Source of the DNA: Hepsetus odoe
Lineage: Eukaryota > Chordata > Actinopteri > Characiformes > Hepsetidae
Length of the DNA stretch: 64,000 nucleotides
Direction of reading: 5' to 3'
Assembly (NCBI GenBank): GCA_017165825.1
Contig: CM029384.1
Coordinates: 10,103,867 to 10,167,866 of the forward strand
Shown: in pieces, positions 12,989-24,330 of the stretch
How positions within the stretch are numbered: position 1 is the stretch's first letter
How the letters are laid out: each line of letters opens with the position of its first letter
Position numbers and translations under genes: made by a program
The notes under the pieces: generated by a model
Told to the model about the DNA's origin: nothing
The model's database searches: none
What the model saw: only the letters and a program-made list of their open reading frames with translations

Positions 12989-13243
12989 GGGCCAGCGGTG
13001 GCCTAGTGGTTAGGTGGCCTAGTGGTTAGGGAGTTGCCCCCACATCGGAAGATTGTGGGTTCGATTCCCTCACCAGTAGGTTGCCCTGAGGTACCCTTTA
13101 GCGAGGTATTGTCCCTGTCACTGCTCCCTGGGCGCTTTCAATAGCTGCCCACTGCTGCACGGTGTTTGTATGGGTTAAATGCAGAGGTTTCGTTGTGATT
13201 CACTGTGTGCTGTGACCTCGCAATTATAATGGTTTTCACTTTC
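12989..13243 (+). mobile_element. tRNA-derived SINE with duplicated A-box
   Basis: This is a full copy directly downstream of another SINE. The 16-bp A-box segment TGGCCTAGTGGTTAGG is present twice in tandem (12999-13014 and 13015-13030). The B-box region reads GGGTTCGATTCCC and the copy ends GGTTTTCACTTTC. Confidence 0.92.
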
Positions 13244-13990
13244 AATATCCCCACTACCTTCAATCCAAAAAATGAGAGTCACATCTTTGAAACAGCTATT
13301 ATGTAATTTAGCCTATTAATGCACCTTGCTATTTAAATGCATTCAGCATGTCATCTGCATTGTAATTTTAAAATACAGTGCACATTAGATTAGTTTATCA
13401 TTTTAGTATCAGTTTAGAAGACTCATATACCTGAAGTAGGACAACACTAATCAGCTTTAACTGAGGCACAGAAAGCACAAGCAACCAAATCTTCAAGCCT
13501 CAATATTTAAGAAAACTCTTTTTTCATAGCAGAAATGTTTTTATTGAGAATCTTGTTATTATAGTGAACAGTATTTCAGCCTGTCGCACTGAAGGGTTTG
13601 ATTCCCTGATGGGGAGTTTGCATGCTTTAGGTGGCTCGTAGCTCTCGGGGTATGATTCTTTATCTGGGAATGAGAGGTATCAGAAACATTGATAAAAATG
13701 GCTTTACCTCACCTACACATGCAAAACTGAAACACAGCAAAACTAACTAGCAACAACTGTTAAAAAGCATGCATTGGTGACCTGAAAAAAACACTAATGC
13801 TATAATGTTAATATGTAAACTATGTAGTTATGAAAGCAAAGAGCAGATAGATAGGTTCAAATTTAGAATCCCGATGGCTCCATATTCATCAAAACACAAA
13901 CAAGCTCATCTGACAGGTATGTCAGAATGCTCACAAACAACAGCAAAGAAATCGCGTAATTAAGTAACATTAACAAATATATTGTGCATG
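13244..13990. other. Intronic DNA without recognised genes
   Basis: No gene. Around 13590-13625 is a scrap (GGTTTGATTCCCTGATGG, GGAGTTTGCATGC) resembling the body of a second fish SINE type. Confidence 0.5.
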
Positions 13991-14092
13991 AAGCAGGAAG
14001 ATGCAGAGGACCAGAAGAAATGGAGACAGTTGATCCACTGTGGCGACCGTTAAACGGGAGCAGCCGAAAGAAAAAGAAGAAGAAGAACAAAT
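13991..14092 (+). mobile_element. RTE-type LINE 3' tail, 5'-truncated
   Basis: The sequence contains TTGATCCACTGTGGCGACC, then AACGGGAGCAGCCGAAAG and an AAGAAG simple-repeat tail. It is the 3' end of the same LINE family seen at 19060-20745, inserted as a short dead stub. Confidence 0.8.
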
Positions 14093-14670
14093 ATATCGTA
14101 CAGACTTGAAGACTCAATGTATCTTTTTTAACAGTGCAGCTAAGATACAATACATTGGGTTTCCCACCCTCATATATCATTTCTGAAGGCCCAGCTCTTG
14201 TCATCATCTAGGTAGACAAGGGCAAGCTGGACAACTGTGGGTCAGGAAAAGCCTGTGTACCTGCTTCTGTGTGCTGTCACCAGCCTCACTGCTCTCTGAA
14301 CAGCTGATGAATCGATTTCAATTACCCCTACGTCACACCCCGGCGGGCAGCACTCCTTCTGTTGTGCATGCACTGCTTGGTGAGAGCTGTTCCGTGTCAC
14401 TTCAGCATGAGCTTTGGATTGAATTGCTCCATGACCTATGACGAGGAGCTGCCACAGTGGAAGCAGAATATTCTCCAGGGTTTTGTGTAGTATTTTGCTC
14501 AACAGTTTACACTGATGTCCTGTGAAGTCACTTGAGAGGGAAACTGGGGGTAGGCAATGTGATATCATTGTCATAATATTGACAAGGTGTACTCATAAGC
14601 ACTGTACTTAAAGAACTACAAGCAGTCACCCAACCTGGAATAACAAGAGACAGAGATAGAGTGAGAGAGA

Positions 14671-14840
14671 GAATGACCAATGCTCTGTACTGACTCATTG
14701 GGACCTTTAAACCCTTGAGCCAATGAGGCACACCTGACCTCCTAACGAGGTGGCAGGTGTGCCCAGTCGGAGCAGAGCGCCACAAAGCATGATGGGGCGA
14801 GTAACATGCCGGGTAGGAATAGTGTTGAAAGTCATGGGCT
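14671..14840. repeat. Unclassified interspersed repeat with paired E-box palindrome
   Basis: The segment shares GCACACCTG ... CAGGTGTGC ... CAGTC ... CAGAGCGCC with a repeat at 23221-23545. Its start (14671-14717) is an inverted copy of 24277-24330. GGCACACCTG at 14727-14736 and CAGGTGTGCC at 14754-14763 form a perfect 10-bp inverted repeat with a 17-bp spacer. The family is not one I can name. Confidence 0.6.
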
Positions 14841-16763
14841 GGCAAGTTGGCTTTTGGCCAAAGGACATTTTGCACAGTGAATAACATAGTTGACTCTCAG
14901 TGAATATCATAGTTGATTCACTCTCACATGCAACTTTTCTTTATCGGTTTGAGGAAAGAGATCTTTGGTAAAGTTTGTAGGCCCATAAAGGTGGATTAAC
15001 ATGGATGATTCTTTATTTACAGTCAATAGCCTGTGCTCAAGTTTTCAGTATTGATTAAGAAAAAGTGCTGTCATGCTTTTTCTAACTACAAATATGTAAA
15101 TATCATAAAATGAGATTTAATAAGATAAAAAACACTACTTTAGAACAATTTAAAAGCCTTTTTACATTTAACCACTTGATGTTTCAGGGTATTCAATATT
15201 GGATCTGTATCAGTACAGCCATCAGTGGTAGCTAAATGGCTACCACTGTAATGTATTTCTCCAGAGGTACAGACAGGCAGGGGACAAGTGAATTTGCAGT
15301 CAAATGCAAATCAAATGTCTGATGAAGCAAAGAAACTGTCAGTGAAAGCGCTAAGCATGATCATTTCAATTAACACCTCACTAAACAGTAAGCCCTTGCT
15401 TCAGTGACATAATTTTCTCAAAATCACTGATGTAACATTTTTAAGCGAACGCACCACAATACCAGCTGTTTTCCTAGTGGGAAAGAGCATACACCTGTGT
15501 ATAGCATAAACTGGATACTGAAAGTGTTGATATGCTTCATCCACCAACACTTCTATTCACAAGCCCTTCCCTTGTTATACTGGACACCTGCTTGAGTTTC
15601 TCTGGTGGATTTTTCCAGCAAAAGCTTGGCTTATTCAGGACTGGTTTAGGCCTGGCTCAGCAATCCTGCTGCCTCCTGGAAGAGATGCTTTGCACAGGTG
15701 GTCCTGCCAGCACAGTGTTTACATCATGATCTGCATCTCGCCTACTCAGACATCTGTTGCTGTTGTCTGTGGGGGGTTTCTGGCCATCCTGGCTGACAAA
15801 ACAGTGATAATGAAGGCTGGCTTGACCTTGTTCCTGTCAGTCCGACTGAGTGAGTTTGGTGTCTCCAACTTGCAGGCCAGAAGAAAGGAGGAGGCCCTTT
15901 GAAACTAAGCCACAAATTCTTTACACTTTCAAGAATGATTTTGATAGACCCTTGCTGACATCACCATTTAACATGTAGCCTCAGTGTTATAAAAGAGTCC
16001 ACCTGCAGGACAATGGGAGGAAAAGAATTCTCAGCTCTGTATTCCACTAAATAAAACTTTTCTCCAAGCACACTTTTGGTCTGACTTGGTTACTTCAAAA
16101 TTATAACACAATCCCACATTTTGGTAGGCCAGTCAGGAGAGACTGTTACAAAAAAAAATCAATGACACAAACTACAGAAAGCAAAAAAAAAAAAAAAAAA
16201 AATTGCATGGATTGCATGGAATCTACAATTGTCAGGTAGAAGTTAAAGAGCGGCAAGATGAGAGTCTGAAGGCCCATTAAATTCTTAATTAGGCAAGAAA
16301 CACCAAACCTCAAAGCTTCAGCGGGGCCATGACCCTACCCAAAATAATGGATCTTGGCAAAGCTGTTATCCATTTTGTGTTTGACATCTACAGTGAAGGG
16401 TAAGGGTTAGTCTTGCAGTACAGAGAGCTGAGAAACATATTGACAGTGCATGGCAAGCACTCCCAGAGGGGGACACAGTTTATTGCACATTGCAGTCTAT
16501 CCACAGTCAAAAGGTAATGATTCGTAATCCTCAGAAGGTAGTATAATGACCCAAGTGGGAAGGTCCAAATGTGAGTCACTGAAAGCTAGTTTGTCCATTA
16601 TATTTCACCCATGCTTCCACACATGCAATTCCTATGCTTTATTAACACAACCAGTCCACAAATGTCCTCCTCACAAGATATGAAGTCATTTTTGAGGGGA
16701 AACAGGTAGAACATGCAAACTCCACACAGAAAGGACCTGGACTGCTGTCTAAAAGGAAAAAAT
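14841..16763. other. Intronic DNA without recognised genes
   Basis: No gene or recognised mobile element is seen. A homopolymer A run of about 20 bp lies near 16183-16202. Confidence 0.55.
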
Positions 16764-17016
16764 GGGCAGCGTGGCCTAGTGATTAGGGAGTTGCCCCCAC
16801 ATCGGAATATTGTGGGTACGATTCCCTCACAAGTAGGTTGCCCTGAGGTACCCGTGAGCAAGGTACAGTCCCTGTCACTGCTCCCCGGGCGCTTTCAATA
16901 GCTGCCCACTGCTGCACGGTGTTTGTGTGCATGGGTTAAATGCAGAGGTCCAATTTCGTTGTGGTTCACTGTGTGCTGTGCTGTGACCTTGCAATGACAA
17001 GGGTTGTCACTTTCAC
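16764..17016 (+). mobile_element. tRNA-derived SINE, full length
   Basis: The head GGGCAGCGTGGCCTAGTG has lost one base relative to the consensus. It is followed by a B-box variant GGGTACGATTCCC, the body GAGGTACCCGTGAGCAAGG and the tail GGGTTGTCACTTTCAC. The B-box has one change from the best copies. Confidence 0.92.
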
Positions 17017-19059
17017 TTTTTTTTACTAAAGTGAAAACTATTGCTAAACTATTGCATTTGCTATAGGGGCTGGGCAATTGAAAACAATACTTTCATAATA
17101 ATAGTATGAATAGTATGTTTCATAACAGTTCTGTGATTTTTGGGAAAAAGTTATAATTATGACTCCCAAAGCAACTTCAGAAATTATACTATCAGTTAGA
17201 ATAAAAGCAATTTCAGATGACAGAAATGACTCTAACTTATCCCAGTGCCTCAGTAATGTAGATGCATGGAAAGATAACACACACTGGTTACTCAGAGCAG
17301 TTCCAGTACGTACAAGTGAAAAGATGAAACAAAGTTAAAAGGGATTCAAGTCTGAAATAAACAAATAGGATAGTGCATTTTGATGTTGCTGAAGTGTCAT
17401 TAACATTAAGCCATGAGAGGTTGACCAGCTGCCGCTGCTGCTCTGCAAGCTGTACTGTGATATATTTGGCTTCAAGCACCCATAAATGTGAACCTTCTAT
17501 ATTTTCAACCCTTTTCCTGTCAGCCTGCCAGGACATTCACTGCAAAGAAAATGCAGGGTTAAATATTTCTTGCTGGGAATTGAAGATTGATGAGCTGGAC
17601 TTCTGGGCACAGGACCCACTGCAGCTGATGGAAACTTTCTGGAAACCCACAGGGTGTGACAGAGACAAGCAATCCTGCTTTGCCAGTGGCCAGGGTCTTG
17701 TAGCCAAACCATGTGACTCTCATCTTAGAAACAGACCTTTAAACCCTTCATTTTAAAGCTAATCCTTTAGCAAATAAGTGGGTCCAGATGTTTATATGTT
17801 GCATAATTATTGTATTATTTTGCAATGCTTTCCATGTAGCTATGGAATAATGAGCCTCTGAGGAGTGGTGGACAATTGGATTCATCCAGGACTAGAATCC
17901 TGATTTATTTGTAATAAATGGCAAACTGAGTAAAGAGGAAATTTAAAAAGAAGGCTGTTTCTTGCTGCTTTGAGGAAAAAAAACATCCATAAATGAAAAC
18001 AACAAGGCCCGTTACTCAATCACTGATCACTGGGCTATGTAAAAATAAGATTTGTGATCGGTCACAAAAATGTGTCTACCCTCGAAACAACATACTACTA
18101 TACTAGATGATGTAAAAAATAGTACTCCCACAGGAGGTGCATTCAGCTGAATATACAGTTTGAATATTAAAGCAATAGACCACATTACATAAAAATGCAT
18201 AGGGTTTTAAGTCTTTTTTTCACATTTGGCTTTTGGCTCTAAAAAGAAAATGTGAAGTTAAAAGTTTATTGGTAACTTTTCAATTTAGACAGTCTTGTCT
18301 GGATGACACCACATTATCCCCTAGATTCAGTTCCTGCAATACTAAAAGCATACCTTCACAATCTCCTCTCACTGAAACAAGCATATGAAAGCTTTTAAGT
18401 CTTTGTCCAAAACAGTGTTGATATTACCAGAGTGTAGTTATAGCTACAAGTGATAAAACAGCTTATTCTCTTCCTCCTAACAAAAGGAGGATTGCAATTA
18501 TAAAAACTAAAGAGCTAATTAATTCAAGTAAAGCACTAATTCAGGTAAAGTCAAACCAATCTGCCAAGGTGATGGGCTGGCCTGAGTGAAAGCTCTTTTC
18601 TTTCATTAGTGAAATTTTCTTTCAGAATATGCCCCATCTGGTTTCATCAGATTCTTCAGTTCTCTGATTTTCTGTATTTACAAAAGCAAAGAAAACAATC
18701 AAGAAACAGTTTGGAGATGATGGGCTTCTTGGCTGCATGAGTAAAAACACAAGCTGGACATGCATAATATGCAGTAAACCCTTCAGTCAAATAAAGGCAA
18801 TACAAAGAACTGCTAAAATGAGCCAGTTTAAAAAGATTTAATAACCTGGATAAAGCTGATGAAGCTATTTAAATTGCATGTGTGAAAGATTTGATAAATC
18901 CATGTCTGAAGCATTCTCTTTAAATAGCTGGTAAGGCTATCGCCATCTGAAAACTGTTGAAGCCCAGGTTGATGACCAATTTTAAGTTTTTAAAGATCAG
19001 TAGCTGCTGAAACACTGCTACGTGTTAATGTTAATATAATATTTTCATGCCAGTGTATT
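17017..19059. other. Intronic DNA without recognised genes
   Basis: A 127-codon reading frame at 17373-17756 is the longest here. It has no recognisable domain and an unremarkable composition, so I treat it as chance. Nothing else is recognised. Confidence 0.55.
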
Positions 19060-20745
19060 TCTTCATGCCGGTCCCAAGCCTGGACATATGGAGAGGGTTA
19101 CATAAGGAAGGGCATCTGGTGTAAAACTTTTGCCAAATCAATATGTGGACAACAAAACAAATATCCATACTGGATTCCATACTGGGTCCAAGCCCGGATT
19201 AACAATGACCACCAGCACTGTTAGCCTAAATGGTGTGGGTGGAAACTGAGCTACTGCAGAACAGGAGCAAAGCATATCTGGAGGCAGGAGGAGAGAAGGA
19301 AGGGTAGTAGAGTGGAAGTGAGGGTAGGAAATGTAAATGTTGGCAGCATGACTAGTAAAGGGAGAGAGTTAGCTGATATAATGGAGAGAAGAAAGGCTGA
19401 TATTCTGTGTCTGCAAGAGACTAGATGGAAGGGTGGTAAACCAGATGTATTGGAGAAGGGTTTAAATTGTTTAACCATGTTGTGGATGAACCGAGGAATG
19501 GGGTAGGTGTTATCCTGAAGAAGGAGTATGTCAAAAATGTTTTGGAGGTGAAGAAGGTGTCAGATAGAGTGATAAGGTATATAGAGGGATGAAGTTGATC
19601 AGCCACAGCATGAAGTAATGGAAATAAGTAGTAGAAGCTAGGTTAATAAAAGAGGTGATGATTATTGAGTAGCAGTATGCAATGTTTGCTCTAAGGATGT
19701 TGATGGAGAAGTACAAAGAAGGTCAGAAGGAGTTGCATTGTGCTTTTGTTTTGAGTTGTGGGTTTGTATGAGGAAGTCAGGAGCGGTAGAGAAGTGAGAG
19801 TAGTACAGGACATATATATATATGAGGGTAGTGAGACAGTGGTGAAGGCTGCGGTAGGAGTGATGGATGCATTTAGTAGAGGTGGGATTACATTAAGGTG
19901 CTGAGCCCATTCTTGTTTCAAGAGTCCCTCTGGATGATGATGTTTGCTGATGGTATTGTGATTCAGAGTAACATCGAGTGTGGAAGAGAGTGCAAGTAGA
20001 TTGGAATGGGTGGAGATGAATGGCAGGAGTTATCTGTAACAGATGGGTATCAGCAAGAGTGAAAGGAAAGGTTTACAGGACAGTAGTGAGACCAGCTATG
20101 TTATAAAGGTTGAAGACTATATAATATATATAAATATATATTATAGAGTATATTAGTGAGACAGCTCAGGTTGGATGTTTTGGAGACAAAGTCAAGTAGG
20201 TTTAGTACATAGTGAAAACGAAATAACGTTCCTCCAGGACCACGGTGCTACAAATAAGGCGACATCAAACAGGACATAAAACACGAGACAAGACAAGTGC
20301 AGACTAAAGACTAACAGAACAGACAGGTTACAGGCAGACAACCACAGACAGGACAACAGACAGGACATTCATTCAACAGAGAGCAGCAGTATTGTGAAAC
20401 AAAGCAGCAGTATTATTGAACAGTATAACGGAGCAGCGGATAGCTTTTCCAGGACTGCAGGAGGGTGAAGAGTGTGTGGGATGGGTGTGAGGGATCATCC
20501 ACAATGTTAGTCCTTTAGAGAAAGTTAGAGAAGCAAGATTGCGTTGGTTTGGACATGTACAGAGGAGAGATTAAGATTATACTGGGAGGATGCTGAGGAT
20601 GGAGCTGCCAGGAAAGAGGGAAAGAGGGAGGCCAAAGAGGAGTGTGTGATACGGTTGATCTGCTGTGGCAACCCCTAATTGGAGCGGTCAAAAGAAGAAG
20701 TAGAAGAAGAAGAAGAAAAACAACAACAACAACAAAAAGAAGAAA
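19060..20745 (+). mobile_element. Degenerate RTE-type LINE
   Basis: Near 19312-19440 the plus strand encodes VGNVNVGSMTSKGRELADIM and then ILCLQETRWKGGK, typical of the endonuclease domain of fish RTE-type non-LTR retrotransposons. Further on are broken pieces of the same family: TTATCCTGAAGAAGGAGTATG; GTGAGACCAGCTATGTT; ACAGCTCAGGTTGGATG; and a 3' end near 20650-20720 with GATCTGCTGTGGCAACCCC followed by an AAGAAG tail. Much of the reverse transcriptase is missing, and about 320 bp of foreign sequence interrupts it near 20205-20525. It is a dead copy. Confidence 0.85.
20205..20525. repeat. Insertion of unclassified repeat within LINE relic
   Basis: Between two recognisable parts of the RTE-type 3' region lies a block of unrelated composition. 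It contains ACAGGACATAAAACACGAGA and several AACAGACAGG/ACAGACAGGACA words. The flanks match the LINE again outside it. I cannot assign it to a family. Confidence 0.55.
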
Positions 20746-21430
20746 TAAGGAACTGCTTCTACATTTATGTTAATATTATATTTTCTACATTAACAACAGT
20801 ATTTGTGACATTTTTATATTGGTTTTGCCATTAAGAGCAAGACATCTCTACAAATATAACAAAAAGAGGCAGGACAAAAGATTCTTTGTTGTAATGATCA
20901 AGCAGTCTTAATAAGGACACAATGTTAGCTGGAAATCTTTGGTCAGGCTGACAGACAAATGCTGCCGGACTTCAGAGGAGCTTAAACATCCACTTAGGCC
21001 AGATGCAATGTGTTTAAACAATGAAGTAAGTGCTTAAAAGGACCAGCGGCTCCTGCAAACTGTGTTGTGTAACTTTATGGGGATAGCACGGAGATGACTT
21101 TATAGAGCAGCTAAAACATACACAACCTATACATCATAATAATAAAAGTAGAAAATTCCTTTCTTTTGGGGATGCTGTCGTGACATACAGTAATCATTGC
21201 ACTTGTTGCTGTCGTGACACACAGTAATCACAGAATTGCACTTATACGCAGTTCGTTGGGCCACTAAATAGTCAAGAACCAAGGTCTGAGTACATGAGTT
21301 AATAAATAAAAGCTTTTACCATGCTGTGTGAAAGCTTAACCTTGAGATAGAAAAGCCCAGAAAAGCCGCCTGGTGTACAGACCTTAAGTTGCAAACAAAA
21401 AGATGCAGATACAGTTACTAAAAGCGGAGA
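20746..21430. other. Intronic DNA without recognised genes
   Basis: No gene. A short direct duplication occurs near 21177-21228, where TGCTGTCGTGACA(T/C)ACAGTAATCA appears twice. Confidence 0.55.
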
Positions 21431-21687
21431 ACTAGCGGTGGCCTAGTGGTTAGGGAGTTGGCCCCGCATTGGAAGATTGTGGGTTCGATTCCCACCCCAG
21501 TGGGTTGCCCTGAGGTACCCTTGAGCAAGGTACCGTCCCCATCACTGCTCCCCGGGCGCTTTCAATAGCTGCCCACTGCTGCATGTGTGTGTATGGGTTA
21601 AATGCAGAGGTCCAATTTCGTTGTGGTTCATGTGTGCTGTGCCGTGACCTCGCAATGACAAGGGTTGTCACTTTCACTTTCACTTTC
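21431..21687 (+). mobile_element. tRNA-derived SINE, full length
   Basis: The copy shows AGCGGTGGCCTAGTGG as A-box, GGGTTCGATTCCC as B-box, the body GAGGTACCCTTGAGCAAGG, and a tail GGGTTGTCACTTTCAC with an extra CACTTT repeat. It is one of the best preserved copies in the window. Confidence 0.93.
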
Positions 21688-22491
21688 AAAAGTCCTTAGC
21701 CATGTACTCCAGTTAAATCCCTTACACCACATTGCTTAATTTGAACTAAATTCCCTTATTTCTTTGGACAGTTTGCAAAAAAAAGAAGTGCATAAATGCA
21801 TTAGTGAATTCAACTGTTGTAACTGAATGAATGATTTGGGGGAAAAAATCTATATATCTGCAATTAGATGATTCTGCATCAGAAATATGATTTTAAAAAA
21901 TGTGTTTATTTTCTAAAAATGTAATCTAGGCCTTTTTCTTTGCCAAGAAGACCAACACATCCATGTTTTTCAGACTTTAAACACTGAATGCAGTGAGCAA
22001 GACTGCCAGATGAAGAGTTCAGCTCTTTTAAATGTCATTTCCCTTGTTAAGATGACGTTGAATAATTATGATCATTCTAGTATACATAATTATAAATATT
22101 ATATTGTATTATACAGCAGTTATTATAATTAAATGAGCACAGGCTCATTTTTATGGTGCTTGTGGTTTAGTACAGTTCAACCACTACCATGATGCACCAA
22201 TTAAATGATCTGAATCATTGTGTTGTGAGGTGCTAGTTATTCAAACTGTGCACCAGCATAGCTTTAATGTGTTACAAAAAAGTAAAATCACAACACACCA
22301 TAAAACTGTTACACTGTAGGTATAAACCGCCTCCTTTAGCTATTAACATCACTGCAGTGCTGTTGTGTTGCCAGGCAGGTCAAACCTCTATAAAGTTTAC
22401 AAATGGCCTGTCTAAGCTATTGTGCGTTAGACTTGTCCCTGACACTCACACACTGCACATTCAGGAACAAGCACACACTCAAAAGGAACAA

Positions 22492-22522
<31 letters not shown>

Positions 22523-22922
22523 AAACATGGTGATTGTTTCATAATGACTCCATTATGCCTTTCTCTCATGAGACTTCAGGCTCAGGATGCATTAAACATC
22601 TGAGTGACACAATAATATTAGGTTTAGCTCATTCTGTTTACATACAGCTAAATAAAGCAGGCCTGGGCAAATGAACTACACACAAACACACTTACAAAGG
22701 TACTTACAAGTCAGTGACTTCATTTACCAAGCGCTTAACCACACGCAAGCTCAATGCGCTGACAGAGGAATGCTAAACTCTCATGTTAAAACCATTGTTA
22801 TTTAAAGATGAGGTGCTCCAAATGTTTTGTGCATTGAAAAAATATGCAAATAAACATTAGTACATGGATATTGCATAGTTTTATATAATGTTAAATATAC
22901 ATATAAAATAAACTTGATATGA
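21688..22922. other. Intronic DNA without recognised genes
   Basis: No gene. A CA microsatellite of about 28 bp lies at 22491-22518. Confidence 0.55.
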
Positions 22923-23176
22923 AGTGAAAGTGACTATCTGTCATTGTGAAACACAGCACAGCACAGCACACAGTGAAACATGACAAAATGTATTCTCTGC
23001 ATTAAACTGATACATGCATGTGCAGCAGGGGGCAGCTATGTCCACCACCCAGGGAGCAGTGATGGGTATGGTACCTTGCTCAAGGATACCTCAGGGCAAC
23101 CTACTGGTCCAGGATTTGAACCTTCAACTTTCCGATCCAGCGGCTTAGTCCCTAAACACTAGGCCACCACTGTCCC
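22923..23176 (-). mobile_element. tRNA-derived SINE, full length, minus strand
   Basis: The copy is reversed. The tRNA head is at the right end, with AGGCCACCACTGTCCC as its complement, and the B-box complement reads GGATTTGAACC. The 3' end at the left shows a CAGCACAGCACA expansion. CAGCAGGGGGCAG at 23023-23035 matches a CTCF core motif. Confidence 0.92.
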
Positions 23177-23220
23177 TTATGAAAAGACCCAAACTGTAAT
23201 TAAGAATTTGTCCATTTTTT

Positions 23221-23545
23221 GCTATGGTGCTACGGTGGCGGGGTGCGGGAAGGACATCAGTGCAGAGGCAGGAGTCCGGAACATAGCTTTATTGCTCATT
23301 TAAACCAAAACAAGGACTGCAGTTCTAACTAAAACCAAGATCCAAGGAACTGCAGTCGAAACCAAGTTACCAAAAGTATCAAAACCACCATTAAGTGTAG
23401 ACTTCGCCTAGTGAATGAGCCGCGCTCTGTTCTGACCTAAATAGCAGCCCCAATGAAGCACACCTGTGCCTTCATGAGCTCAGGTGTGCTCAGTCAGAAC
23501 AGAGCGCCCTCTACCGTGCCCAAAACAAACCTCACCTGTGACACA
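23221..23545. repeat. Unclassified interspersed repeat with paired E-box palindrome
   Basis: The layout (GGCAGGAGTCCGGAACATAG, TTTATTG, AACCAAAACAAGGAC-type A-rich middle, then CACACCTG/CAGGTGTG and AGAGCGCCCTCTACC, ending CTCACCTGTGACAC) is a pattern I associate with a repeat common in fish genomes but cannot name. AGCACACCTG at 23457-23466 and CAGGTGTGCT at 23481-23490 form a perfect inverted repeat. A partial relative lies at 14671-14840. Confidence 0.6.
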
Positions 23546-23876
23546 TGGCAACTTACAGCTGTTTGTGTAAATGCAAAACCAGCACTGGGGCTTTTGAAAA
23601 GGTAAAGCCATTTACAGTGTGCATCCTTAAAAACCAGAAATTCTCATTTTGGATTTCATAGTCAATATCCTTAATCAGTAGGTATGGACCATTTAGAACT
23701 AACCTTTTCTCTCAGAAATAAGACATTAACAATAAACGCTGTCAGTGCAATTTACTGAAGGAGAGAATAATACGAGATTAATCAAAATAATCATTCCTTG
23801 CCTTTTTTGAAGAAATTATTGGAAATAACTTGCATCCAGACACACAAGTAAACAGAATTTCCATTACAAAGTGAAA

Positions 23877-24275
23877 GTCAGAGCAAGGTACCATCCCTGT
23901 CACTGCTCCCTGGGCACTTTCATAGCTGCACGGTGTGTTTATGCATGGAGATGCATGCAGAAGTCCAACTTCCTACCTGGGCAGTGATGGCCTAGTCATT
24001 AGGGAATTGGCCCTGGATCAGAAGATTTATTCCTTCACCAGAGGTACCCTTGAGCAAGGTACCGTCCCTGTCACTGCTCCCCGGGTGCTTTCAATAGCTG
24101 CCCCCTGCCCTGAGGTACCCTTGAGCAAGGTACCGTCCCTGTCACTGCTCCCCAGGTGCTTTCAATAGCTGCCCCCTGCTGCACGTGTGTGTATGGTTGA
24201 AACGCAGAGGTTGATTTAATTGTGTTGTGCTGTGCTGCATTTCACAATGACAAGGATTTCACTTTTCACTTTCAT
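23877..24275 (+). mobile_element. Composite of two tRNA-derived SINE copies
   Basis: A headless fragment (23881-23966) is followed by a headed copy starting near 23977 (GGGCAGTGATGGCCTAG). The second copy has lost part of its B-box region. It carries a 71-bp tandem duplication of the body, with GAGGTACCCTTGAGCAAGG at 24041 and again at 24112. It ends GATTTCACTTTTCACTTTC. Confidence 0.88.
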
Positions 24276-24276
24276 T

Positions 24277-24330
24277 GCTGAAGGGTTTAAAGGTCCCAAT
24301 GAGTCAGAGCAGAGCATCGGTCATTTTTGG
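24277..24330. repeat. Inverted partner of the repeat at 14671-14717
   Basis: AAGGGTTTAAAGGTCCCAAT at 24281-24300, and the bases after it, are the exact complement of 14690-14715. Similarity fades into AGCATCGGTCATT. The two are inverted copies of one interspersed repeat about 9.6 kb apart. Confidence 0.7.

Noticed and set aside
12781..13243. Possible tRNA genes
   Set aside because: A- and B-boxes are present, but the sequences continue into SINE bodies and do not fold as complete tRNAs. All tRNA-like hits in the window are SINE heads.
17373..17756. 127-codon plus-strand reading frame
   Set aside because: It is the longest non-repeat frame in the left half, but it has no domain, conserved motif or splice context, and the length is reachable by chance in 28 kb.
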